64,000 nt of DNA, from contig DEHD01000034.1 in NCBI GenBank assembly GCA_002351725.1, positions 1-64,000 on the forward strand, in the 5' to 3' direction. The DNA comes from Prevotella sp. UBA2809. GTDB lineage: Bacteria > Bacteroidota > Bacteroidia > Bacteroidales > Bacteroidaceae. The number at the start of each line of letters is the position of its first letter. Positions within the stretch are counted from its first letter, which is position 1. The notes beneath the pieces were generated by a model. That model did not search any database. It saw only the letters and a program-made list of their open reading frames with translations, and was not told the origin of the DNA. The position numbers and the translations under genes were made by a program. Of the stretch, positions 7,388 to 16,800 are shown one piece after another.

Positions 7388-8551
7388 ATGCCAGTAAAAA
7401 TTTTGAGTGTTGACGACGAGATGGACCTCGAACTGTTGTTGACACAGTATTTTAGAAGACAAATTAGAAAGGGAGTATACGAGTTTAAGTTTGCTCACAA
7501 TGGTCTTGAAGCGCTAACAATGTTGCTCAAAGAGAAGGATTTCGATATCATTCTCTCTGATATCAACATGCCTGAAATGGACGGTCTGACGCTTCTCACT
7601 AAGATCAATGAGATGCAGAACCCCGCCCTTAAGTGCATCATGGTGTCGGCTTATGGCGATATGGGTAATATCCGCCAGGCAATGAATAATGGCGCTTTTG
7701 ACTTTGCGACGAAGCCCATCGATCTTGATGATCTGAGTCTGACAATTGAGAAAGCCGTTGAGCAAATCAATTACATCAAGACCATGGAAAAGGAGCATAA
7801 TCAGTTGGAGTCAATCAAGGGCGATCTGGCTGTGGCCAAGGAGATTCAGCAGGCCATTCTGCCTCGTATCTTCCCGCCATTCCCTGAGAATGCCAGTCAA
7901 CTGGATATTGCCGCATCAATGAATGCAGCTAAGGACGTTGGTGGCGACTTCTATGACTTCTTCCGCATTGATGAAAACCGCATTGGCTTTGTAATTGCCG
8001 ACGTGAGTGGAAAGGGTGTTCCCGCAGCTATCTTCATGGCCGTTAGTAGAACCCTGATCCGTTCTACTGGTATCAGGGGCGCAGGGGCTGCAGAATGTAT
8101 GAGGTACTCGAACGACCTCTTGTCGAATGAATCGGTAAACAGTATGTTTGTCACCGTTTTCTATGGCATATACAATATCCAGACGGGTGAGGTAACCTAT
8201 ACCAATGCCGGTCATAACCCTCCATATCTGATCAAAGCTGATGGTAGTATCGAGCAGCTGCCACTATCGAAGAATATTGTTGCAGGTGTCTTCGAATCAT
8301 TCGAGTTCTCAGAAGACACCCTCCAGTTAGAGCATGGCGACATGCTGTTGCTATACACAGACGGTGTGACTGAAGCTACTGACATAGAATTCAAAGAGTA
8401 TGGCGAGAAGCGTCTTGAGGAACTAATCAAGCAGAACGCGAAGGCAGATTGTCAGACAATGATAGACGTTGTGAAGTCCGACGTAAAGGCATTTGCTGGC
8501 GAGGCTGAACAGAGCGACGATATTACGCTACTGACACTGAAGAGATTGTAA
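7388..8551 (+). CDS. Response-regulator receiver fused to PP2C (RsbU/SpoIIE-type) phosphatase
   Basis: This 387-residue cytoplasmic protein has a CheY-like receiver at 1-125. The acidic pocket is D9-D10, the phospho-acceptor is D58 in ILSDINMPEMDG, and the conserved Lys lies in ATKPIDLDD. A helical linker (about 125-160) leads to a PP2C-type serine phosphatase domain (about 165-387). All metal-binding motifs are intact: DVGGDFYDF, ADVSGKG, YTDGVTE and SDDITLL. Proteins of this design dephosphorylate STAS anti-sigma-antagonists in partner-switching systems when the receiver is phosphorylated. It opens a seven-gene operon that includes two kinase-like proteins, which could phosphorylate or control the receiver, and an RsbW-like domain on the exporter at 24699. 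No STAS protein is encoded in the window. Confidence 0.92.
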   Translation: MPVKILSVDDEMDLELLLTQYFRRQIRKGVYEFKFAHNGLEALTMLLKEKDFDIILSDINMPEMDGLTLLTKINEMQNPALKCIMVSAYGDMGNIRQAMNNGAFDFATKPIDLDDLSLTIEKAVEQINYIKTMEKEHNQLESIKGDLAVAKEIQQAILPRIFPPFPENASQLDIAASMNAAKDVGGDFYDFFRIDENRIGFVIADVSGKGVPAAIFMAVSRTLIRSTGIRGAGAAECMRYSNDLLSNESVNSMFVTVFYGIYNIQTGEVTYTNAGHNPPYLIKADGSIEQLPLSKNIVAGVFESFEFSEDTLQLEHGDMLLLYTDGVTEATDIEFKEYGEKRLEELIKQNAKADCQTMIDVVKSDVKAFAGEAEQSDDITLLTLKRL

Positions 8552-8555
8552 TAAT

Positions 8556-8597
8556 GATGAAAGAGGTGAAAGGGTGAAAAACTGAAAGTGTGAAAAA
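8556..8597 (+). repeat. Degenerate GTGAAA tandem repeat
   Basis: Repeated variants of (G)GTGAAA fill the spacer between the phosphatase and the next gene. The last unit provides the GTG start codon at 8590. The same motif, in reverse complement, recurs at 10238-10278 and in the spacer at 31801-31835. Confidence 0.7.
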
Positions 8598-10164
8598 GGG
8601 AACAATCATAACCGGATGTTTAGCGATTCTGCTGGTGGGCACAGCTGCCACAGGATACATTGGCTGGATGTCGGAATCAAAAAAAGTGAAGACGCTTCAG
8701 GCTGAGATAGAAGCCATGAAGAAGCAGGAACTGCGTTCTACGGTTCTACGAAGCGTTAGCGCCCAGATGGAGGAAATCGCCAATGAGCAGAGAGAGATTT
8801 CTGATGAGAAGCGTGAGGAGGCTCTGCAACAGACAAAGGTAGCCAACGAGATGCGTCTTCGTTCAGAAATAGAGCGTCAGAACGCCCTCGAGGCTGAGAG
8901 ATATGCCTTGGCATCGGAGAAGAAAGCTAAAGAGGCCTCTGCGATTGCCGACAGTCAACGTTTGGTGGCAGAACATCAGCGCATACAGGCTATATTCTCT
9001 AAGAACAAAGCCGACACTCTGAGCTACATTGCCCTTGGGCGTTCATTAGGCTCCGTTTCTACATTATTGGCTCAGGCCGGAAATGACGAATATGCAATCC
9101 CACTTAGCTATGCTGCCTACCTCTACACATCACGCTATAAAGGCGATCTCTATCAGCCAGCCGTGTTTAGACCACTTATGCAGTCAAGTAGAAGTGTAAC
9201 CACTTGGAGTGAGCATACTGGTGCCATAACTGACTTTGCATACATGCCTGGTGAAGAAAACAAACTTGTTAGCTTAAGTAATTACGGAGAGATTATATTC
9301 TGTGAGCGGCAGGGTGACCGACTACTTACAAAAACACTCCTTAAGGATAGCCAGTTCGATTTCCGTGATGTGGATATCTCACTTTCTACCGGCACTATTT
9401 ATGCAATCAGCCGCTCTGGACATCTGGTGTATATAGATAAGGATCTCAAGATTGCTAAGCCAATAGAACTTACTGGTGTCCTAAATCCAATGCACCTGCA
9501 TGGTATCGATGACAAGAATATGCTGATTGTTGGGGAAAACTGCCTTGTTATCTTTGATATGAACCGTAATGTTGTTAGGGCTACTCAGAAATTGCCGTTC
9601 CGTGTAACATTGAGTGCGAAAAAGGGAGACCAGATTTTACTATTCGACGACAAGGGTATGATGCACCTCGTGAAAGGTCCTAATCAGTTTGATTCAAAGA
9701 AAGTACCTGTACAAGGAAAGGTAACCGCTTATAACTTTGCAACAAATACTGGTACAGAGGCCTATGGCATGAGCGATGGAACTATCTGGATGGTTTATAA
9801 GAATGGTAGTCAACAAAAGATGATTGGTCACCTTTCACGCGTCTCTCGGCTATATATTAAGGGAACTCATCTCTATTCGGCAAGTTATGACGGTAGCGTA
9901 AAAGTATGGACTCCTCACAAAGAGAAGCAAGAACCCATCACGCTGGTTGAAACAGGAAACTGGATTATGAGTTTTAAATTCGACTCGGCGATGAATACCG
10001 TTTGGTTAGGAGATTTCAAGGGCAACCTTACAGCAGTCAATCTATCGATTTCGCAGATGGTAAAGGCTATCCGTAATAGAATTAAGCGCAACTTTACGCG
10101 AGATGAGTGGAATTCATATATCGGTGTGGAAGTGCCCTACGAGAAGTTTGTTGAGAAAAATTGA
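8590..10164 (+). CDS. Membrane-anchored coiled-coil / WD40-like beta-propeller protein
   Basis: This 524-residue protein has a single N-terminal transmembrane segment (about 5-26, ITGCLAILLVGTAATGYIGW). A long charged coiled coil rich in Glu, Lys and Ala follows (about 30-140), then a C-terminal region of WD40-like repeats from about 200 (for example SRLYIKGTHLYSASYDGSVK with a following VWT). It has no enzymatic motif. The likely role is a periplasmic or cytoplasmic scaffold or sensor; the topology is not certain. It starts with GTG inside a GTGAAA repeat; no ATG lies close by in frame. It sits 38 nt after the phosphatase and 4 nt before the propeller kinase, so it is probably a component of the same signalling complex. 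Confidence 0.75.
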   Translation: MKKGTIITGCLAILLVGTAATGYIGWMSESKKVKTLQAEIEAMKKQELRSTVLRSVSAQMEEIANEQREISDEKREEALQQTKVANEMRLRSEIERQNALEAERYALASEKKAKEASAIADSQRLVAEHQRIQAIFSKNKADTLSYIALGRSLGSVSTLLAQAGNDEYAIPLSYAAYLYTSRYKGDLYQPAVFRPLMQSSRSVTTWSEHTGAITDFAYMPGEENKLVSLSNYGEIIFCERQGDRLLTKTLLKDSQFDFRDVDISLSTGTIYAISRSGHLVYIDKDLKIAKPIELTGVLNPMHLHGIDDKNMLIVGENCLVIFDMNRNVVRATQKLPFRVTLSAKKGDQILLFDDKGMMHLVKGPNQFDSKKVPVQGKVTAYNFATNTGTEAYGMSDGTIWMVYKNGSQQKMIGHLSRVSRLYIKGTHLYSASYDGSVKVWTPHKEKQEPITLVETGNWIMSFKFDSAMNTVWLGDFKGNLTAVNLSISQMVKAIRNRIKRNFTRDEWNSYIGVEVPYEKFVEKN

Positions 10165-10168
10165 ATAG

Positions 10169-13039
10169 GTGAGAAATATGAAGCAGACGATTTTAAATAG
10201 AATTCTGAACGTTGTGAAAAGTAGGGCTCTATTTCTTCTTTTCGCCCTTTCGCCTTTTCACCTTTTCACCCTTTCATCTTATTCGCAGGGTATTCCTTTC
10301 TTCCGTAACTATACGGCAGAAGACTATCATGCTAACAAATTGAACTACGATGCAGAAACAGATGGCTTAGGGAATATTTTCATTGCCAACTTTGAAGGAT
10401 TGATGTACTACGACCACGCAGAGTGGCACATCCTCCATACGCCAGGCATCACTCGTGTCACAGTTGTTGTCAGAAGCTCCGACAACACACTCTGGGTGGG
10501 CGGTTACAACTTTTTTGGAAAGGTGGCGCGTAAAGCTAACGGTGAAGTTGAGCTAAAGAGGATTGGAAAGCCAGACCTCTTCAATGGCGAAGTGAATGAT
10601 ATTTTCGAACGCGATGGCAAAATTAGGTTCCTTGTCAATAACGGTTTCATATACCAAGTTGAAGGTGAGGATGTTAAGGTTTGGAAACAAGTCGACAAAG
10701 ATGTCCTCAAAATAGGCGTGCTCGACGTTGTAGACGTTGATGCCGTCGAAAGAGGAGAGAAAAACGTTGTCAAGGATGACATCGTAATGGAAGAACCGTT
10801 AAACTACGGATTTAAGGCTATCATCAAGAAAAATGTGGGAATTGCCATCCTCAACGATAAGAACGAGGAACTCTATACGATTACCGATGCCAATGGACTC
10901 AGTTCCAACGACATCGTATATATGTCGTACGATGGGCGCAATCAACTATGGGCTGCCACAGCCAAAGGTGTTGTCGCTTTACAGATACCTTCAGCCTACT
11001 CACGTTTTACTACTCATGAAGGACTTGTTGGCACCGTCCTCTCCATCAGCGAAATGGGAGGTAAGATATATGCTGGTACCGACGACGGTCTCTATCGTCA
11101 GGAGGGAAGGCGCTTTGTAAAGGTTACACAAGTACCACATGCTTGTTGGGATCTGAAGAAAAGCAGTAACAGTCTGTTGGCTGCAACCGAAGATGGTATC
11201 TTCCGACTCTATCCAGACGGTAAGGTTCAAAGACTTACGATAGTCGGCTCCATGTCTATGTTGGAAGATGGTTCCTATATCTATAGCGGCGAAGCGGATG
11301 GCGTGTATATTATTCAACCCGATGGAAAACGCCTTAAAGTCTGCAATATGGATAATGCCCAGAAGATTTTGAAAGACAACAAGGGCACCATCTGGGCTCA
11401 GAGCCTATATGGAAAGGTGTTCTACAAGAAAGCTAACACAGATAAGTTCTTGCCCTATAAGTCCGGTAATAAGTCAGAAACGATGCAGACAGTTGTGCTG
11501 ATAGGTGGAGAAGCAATCGTTGTCAGCGCAGAGGATACTAAGCCCTTCCACTACCCACTGCTTTCGGTAGCTGACGGCAATGGTATTACCTGGCTTACGG
11601 ACAATGAGGGTAAGCGACTCTACCAATGGAAGAACGGCAAGAGACTTTCCGATTTGGACCAACTGCTGTTCCCTGTACAGGAGATGCCTATCCGAGCTAT
11701 TTACACACGCCAAGATGAGATATGGCTGGGCAATGACAATGGTCTTACGATTATCAACACTAAGGCGAAAGAGCCGTTGTCATCCATAAAACCACAGCTT
11801 TTCATCCGTTCTGTCGTACTAAATAGCGACAGCGTCCTGTGGGGAGGTTTCGGCACCATGCCTGAAAAGCTCCAGAATCTCAGTTCTTCTGAGAACAATC
11901 TGACATTTACCTTCTCGCTAAACTATCAGTCTATCGTAGGTACTACATTATATAGATATCAACTGGACAATGGTCAGTGGAGCGCTTGGAGTGCCGATAC
12001 CCACGCCAAGTTCAATAACATACCTGATGGTAATCACACCTTCAGAGTTCAGGCACAGGATGCAATGAATAGGAAATCTGACATTGTCAGCATCAAATTC
12101 CACATCGTTCCTCCTTTCTACAAGCGATGGTACATGTATATGGTATATTTCATCATCTTGTCGGCCCTTGTCTATCTCATGGTAAGGTTAAGACTTCGTA
12201 AACTCGAGAATGATAAGATCCGACTTGAGCAGCTTGTCCAGGAGCGTACTAATCAGGTGGTGAAACTGGAGAAGATGGCTACAGTGGGTAAACTTACACA
12301 GGGACTTATTGACCGTATCCTGAACCCTCTGAACTACATTAATAACTTTGCAAAACTCTCTGAAGGTCTTGTCAAGGATGTCAAGGCGAATATAGAAGAC
12401 GATAAGCCTAACATGGACGAGGAGAACTTTGAAGACACGATGGATGTGCTGGAGATGCTTGGCGGTAATCTGCAGAAAGTGGGTGAACATGGTCAGAACA
12501 CCACTCGTACGTTGAAAGCAATGGAAGAGATGCTGAAAGACCGTACAGGAGGTGTTGTGGATACAGAAGTTACTGCCATCCTTAAACAGGATAAGGAGAT
12601 GTTGGAGAAATACTATGCCAAGGAAATTGCCGAACACCATATCGTTGTCGATTTCCAGATACCGGCCCAGGAGATTGTCATCAAGGCTAATCCAGAGCAG
12701 TTAAGCAAGTCGTTCATGAGTTTCTTTGTAAACTCTATCTACGCCCTTGTAAAGAAAGCTCAGCGTACCAGCTATACTCCAACGTTATCAGTAAAAATCG
12801 ACAGTGATGGTAAGACCATCAATATCGTTGTACATGATAATGGTATCGGTATCGAGGAGACTATTATAAATAAGGTATTCGACCCATTCTTCACCACCAA
12901 GCCCACAGGCGAGGCTTCTGGTGTAGGTCTGTACCTCAGTAATGAGATTATACAGAACTATGGTGGCGAGATTAGTGTGAAATCAATTAAAGACGAATTC
13001 TGCGAGTTTACTATTACGTTGCCCGCTATAACACAATAA
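10169..13039 (+). CDS. Propeller-type sensor histidine kinase with Asp in place of the H-box His
   Basis: This protein of about 953-956 residues starts at GTG 10169 or, more likely, ATG 10178. A signal peptide ends near SSYSQG. A two-component-regulator propeller (about 40-560) and a Y_Y_Y-type beta-sandwich (about 565-645) form the periplasmic sensor. A transmembrane helix lies at about 655-673, followed by a coiled linker, a HisKA-like helix hairpin and a HATPase domain (N-box near FFVNSIYALVKKA, G-box DNGIGIEE, FDPFFTTKP, GVGLYLSNEI). In the H-box, GLIDRILNPLNY aligns with the canonical GIAHEIQNPLNF of the next gene, so the phospho-acceptor His is replaced by Asp (codon 12311-12313, residue 715 from GTG). 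It probably cannot autophosphorylate in the normal way and may act as a sensing partner of the kinase at 13044. Confidence 0.88.
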   Translation: MRNMKQTILNRILNVVKSRALFLLFALSPFHLFTLSSYSQGIPFFRNYTAEDYHANKLNYDAETDGLGNIFIANFEGLMYYDHAEWHILHTPGITRVTVVVRSSDNTLWVGGYNFFGKVARKANGEVELKRIGKPDLFNGEVNDIFERDGKIRFLVNNGFIYQVEGEDVKVWKQVDKDVLKIGVLDVVDVDAVERGEKNVVKDDIVMEEPLNYGFKAIIKKNVGIAILNDKNEELYTITDANGLSSNDIVYMSYDGRNQLWAATAKGVVALQIPSAYSRFTTHEGLVGTVLSISEMGGKIYAGTDDGLYRQEGRRFVKVTQVPHACWDLKKSSNSLLAATEDGIFRLYPDGKVQRLTIVGSMSMLEDGSYIYSGEADGVYIIQPDGKRLKVCNMDNAQKILKDNKGTIWAQSLYGKVFYKKANTDKFLPYKSGNKSETMQTVVLIGGEAIVVSAEDTKPFHYPLLSVADGNGITWLTDNEGKRLYQWKNGKRLSDLDQLLFPVQEMPIRAIYTRQDEIWLGNDNGLTIINTKAKEPLSSIKPQLFIRSVVLNSDSVLWGGFGTMPEKLQNLSSSENNLTFTFSLNYQSIVGTTLYRYQLDNGQWSAWSADTHAKFNNIPDGNHTFRVQAQDAMNRKSDIVSIKFHIVPPFYKRWYMYMVYFIILSALVYLMVRLRLRKLENDKIRLEQLVQERTNQVVKLEKMATVGKLTQGLIDRILNPLNYINNFAKLSEGLVKDVKANIEDDKPNMDEENFEDTMDVLEMLGGNLQKVGEHGQNTTRTLKAMEEMLKDRTGGVVDTEVTAILKQDKEMLEKYYAKEIAEHHIVVDFQIPAQEIVIKANPEQLSKSFMSFFVNSIYALVKKAQRTSYTPTLSVKIDSDGKTINIVVHDNGIGIEETIINKVFDPFFTTKPTGEASGVGLYLSNEIIQNYGGEISVKSIKDEFCEFTITLPAITQ
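10238..10278 (+). repeat. TTTCACC/TTTCGCC tandem repeat inside signal-peptide codons
   Basis: Five or so variants of the unit CTTTTCRCC lie in the signal peptide of the propeller kinase and encode its FALSPFHLFTLSS hydrophobic stretch. It is the reverse complement of the GTGAAA repeat at 8556-8597. Confidence 0.7.
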
Positions 13040-13043
13040 ACTT

Positions 13044-13862
13044 ATGGAACAACAAATCGAACAACTCAAGGAGCAATTACAGAAGCAGGAAAAGCTGGCC
13101 TCGTTAGGTATTCTCAGTGCAGGCATTGCCCATGAGATACAGAATCCGCTCAACTTCGTAATCAATTTCAGCAAGATGTCTGACAAGTTACTGAAGGATC
13201 TGATGGAGATTGTGGAAGACAACGAAGACAAGCTGCCTGAAGAGGATCGTGAGGATTTGGAAGACATTGTTGCTGACCTGAAAGAGAATATGGCGAAGAT
13301 TGTAGAGCATGGTGAACGTGCCATCAGCATCATTCAGGGTATTCTACTCGTTTCAAGGGGCAAGGAGAACGAGTATCTCCCTACAGATATCTGCAAAATC
13401 GTCAAGGAGTATGTATGGCTCTCTTATCATGCCATGCGTGCCAATCATAAAGGCTTCAATGCAAGCATCCATGAGCAATACGAAGAAGGCATCCCTCAGA
13501 TGATGGTAATTCCGCAGGACTTGAGCCGTGCTGTTCTTAACATAATGAACAATGCGTTTTATTCAATATGGAAGAAATCGCAGGATGCTCCTTCTGATTA
13601 CAACCCCGAGGTAACCATCAGTGTCAGCAAGCAAGAGAATAACTGTATCATCACAATGACTGATAACGGAGTTGGTATGAACGATGAAGTGAAACAAAAG
13701 CTCTTTGAGAACTTCTTCACAACGAAACCAATAGGCGAAGGAACTGGTCTTGGTATGAATATTGTGCGTGATATCATTGAGAACAAACATCATGGAAAAA
13801 TAACATTTGAATCCGAAGAAAACCAAGGCGCCAGCTTCACATTTACTATACCTATTAAATAA
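13044..13862 (+). CDS. Soluble histidine kinase
   Basis: This 272-residue protein has no membrane segment. An N-terminal coiled coil (about 1-18) leads to a HisKA domain with an intact H-box, ILSAGIAHEIQNPLNFV, where H30 is the phospho-acceptor. The HATPase domain has an N-box (AVLNIMNNAFYSIW), a DNGVGM G1 box, an ENFFTTKP F-box and a GEGTGLGMNIV G2 box. It begins 4 nt after the Asp-type propeller kinase, to which its catalytic half is clearly similar. The two may form a heteromeric kinase in which this subunit carries the phosphorylation site and the other the sensor. The likely target is the receiver at 7388. Its stop codon overlaps the NRPS start codon (TAATG at 13860-13864), so the two are translationally coupled. 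Confidence 0.93.
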   Translation: MEQQIEQLKEQLQKQEKLASLGILSAGIAHEIQNPLNFVINFSKMSDKLLKDLMEIVEDNEDKLPEEDREDLEDIVADLKENMAKIVEHGERAISIIQGILLVSRGKENEYLPTDICKIVKEYVWLSYHAMRANHKGFNASIHEQYEEGIPQMMVIPQDLSRAVLNIMNNAFYSIWKKSQDAPSDYNPEVTISVSKQENNCIITMTDNGVGMNDEVKQKLFENFFTTKPIGEGTGLGMNIVRDIIENKHHGKITFESEENQGASFTFTIPIK

Positions 13863-16800
13863 TGACGCAATTAAACACAGCGAAGTTCATCCTCAGGCTG
13901 TTGGATTCATTTAAGACGAATGAAGACAAGGTTGCTGTCGTTGACCAAAATGGCCAACGACAGACCACTTATAAAGAGCTTTTTACGATGGCCTGTAGAG
14001 TGGCTGGCTTCTTACAGAAGAAAAACTATCCTCCACATTCATTTATAGGCATCTGTCTGCCTACTTCAGTGGAGTACTTGGCTTCAGAAATCGGTATCTG
14101 GTTATCAGGACATGCCATCGTCCCCATGGGCGATAAATATCCCAAAGACCGCATTGATTATATCATGGGGCATTGCGAATCACCATTGTTGATTGATGAA
14201 GATGTCATTCAGGCAATGATGAAAACCGCACCTACAGAAAACTATGTACTTCCAAATGAAGAAGACATCAATGCGCTTTTCTATACATCAGGAAGTACAG
14301 GAGCCCCTAAAGGTGTGCTTCATAATTTCCGCTCTTTAGGTAGTCCTGTCCCCTTGGATGAACTGCTGGCAGAGCAAGATCTTTATATAATGGGAGTGAC
14401 TATGCCCCTCTTTTTTATTGCAAGTCGCTCTCTTTTCTGTGTCATTTACCGGGGAGGATGTATTCATCTCATTAATTCAGAAGTAGTCAAAGACATCCAC
14501 CAATTAGAAAACTATCTTGCACAACATTGCATAGAGTTTACATTCCTGCCACCATCTGTGTTGGCCAACTTCCAAAGTAAGTCTCCTGACCTTAAACTTG
14601 TGATGACTGGTGCTGAGCGTCTGTCTAATATATATTTTGAGGATTTCAAACTGATAAACCATTACGGTCAGACGGAGACCTGTGGTGCCGGTGCCACTTT
14701 CGTTGTAGATAAGTCATATAAGACAACACCTATCGGAAAGCCAGGACCCCATGTAGATTACTGTATCATGGATGAAGAAGGAAACGAAGTTCCACAGGGT
14801 GAAGAAGGTGAATTTTGTCTGAAAGGAAATTTGGCAGTCGGTTATTATAAAGACCCGATAAGCACGGAGAAACTTTTCAAATATGGATGGCTGCATACAG
14901 GCGACATCGTCCGTCAACTACCTGACGGGAATCTTGTTTATGTTGAGCGTAAAGACTGGATGGTAAAAATCAATGGTCAGCGCGTTGAACCAGGTGAGGT
15001 TGAGATGGTGATAAAGCAGGTTTCTGGTGTCAAGAATGCTATTGTTAAAGGCTTTACCACTAATGACAGGCAGTATTTGTGCTCTTATTATATTGCCACC
15101 GACAACGTATCTGAAGACACTATCCGTGAATATTTACTCTCCAAGTTGCCAGCTTATATGGTTCCTGCATATTTTGTGCGGATGGATAGCTTCCCTCTTC
15201 TTCCAAGTGGGAAGACAGACCGTAAAGCTCTGCCTGCTCCTTCCGATAAAACAGAAAGTATTGTTCGACCTCCATATTCTGCACCTACAAATAATGTTGA
15301 GCGCCAACTTTGTGAAGCCTTTGAAAAGGCGCTAAACATTGACCATGTCGGTATTGACGACGATTTCTTTGAGCTTGGCGGCGACAGTATCAGGGTGATG
15401 GAAGTCCAGACACTATGTCCGGAACTCACGCTTTCTTCCCGATTGATATATGTGAATCGCACGCCAAAGAAGATAGCTGAGGCCTGTGAACATACAGAAC
15501 AAGTAAGTTACGCCCAACAAAAAGACTATCCATTAAGTCAGACTCAGTTAGGCATATACGTGGAATGTATGTCGCAACAGGGTAATACGCTCTATAACAA
15601 CGCCATACTATTCAGACTTGCCGATGATATAGATACAAATCGGTTAGCACATGCCTGTGAGGCTGTTGTCGAAGCACATCCCTATGTCAAAACCCGATTG
15701 TTTGTTGATGAAGAGGGTCATCCACGCCAATGTCGTAATGACGAGGAACCATATCACCAGCAAGTCGAAATAATAAGCGAGGCTGAATTCATGAAGTTGA
15801 AGTCTCAACTTGAACAGCCTTTCCATCTGCTCAACGATCAGCTATTCCGTATTCGAATCTTGAAGACAACTGGTAGCGTATATCTATTTGTTGATTTTCA
15901 TCATATCATTTTTGATGGTACATCGATGCAGATATTGCTCCAGGATATAAGTTCGGCTTATGAAAATAATGCCTTGCAAAAAGAGACTTGGAGCGGGTTT
16001 GAAGTGGCTCAGGAAGAAGCAAACTTGCGCCTTACCGAAAGCTATAGCATGGCTGCTGAATGGAATAAAAAGGTGTTTGGCGCCCTTGACGTCACATCGT
16101 TGCCCATCCCTGATAACAACTCAGAACAAGTATCAATTGGCGAAAATGTTCATCTGATTGCAATCGACCAAGAAACAATTGAACAATCCTGCCGCAGATT
16201 GGGCATAACTGCTCAGGTGCTTACCACTGCAGCATTCGGCTATCTACTTGGTGTATTTACACATAATCGTGAGGCTCTTTTTGCTACAGTATATAACGGT
16301 AGAAACGATCTCAAAACGCAAAGGACTATTGCCATGATGGTGAAAACCATCGCCGTACACACTTCATGGAATGAAAATACGACGACTAGGGAATGGCTGC
16401 AACAGACGAAGGATATCCTACTCGGCAGCATGAATCATGACCTGTTCTCTTTTGCCGAGCTTTGTGCGTTTAACAGTCATGTTAACAGCGATGTTCTTTT
16501 TGTCTATCAAGGAGGATTCCAAACAGCACTGACTTTAGATGGGCATATATCTCATCCACAATCACTTACGAGTAATGCCACAGGCAAGTGCCTTTTTGTG
16601 GAACTTCTTCCGGAATCCCAGCAGTTGCAGATGGTCATAGACTATCAGAAGAACCGGTATCCTGAGTCCTTTATCAGGCAATTTGCTCAATGTTATGAGC
16701 AGATTATACGCCAACTGACACTCATAGGTAACGAAACTATCCGACTAATTGACTTACCTTTGTTGACTACTAAGGAATATGACCAGATGGCCATCTTGGG

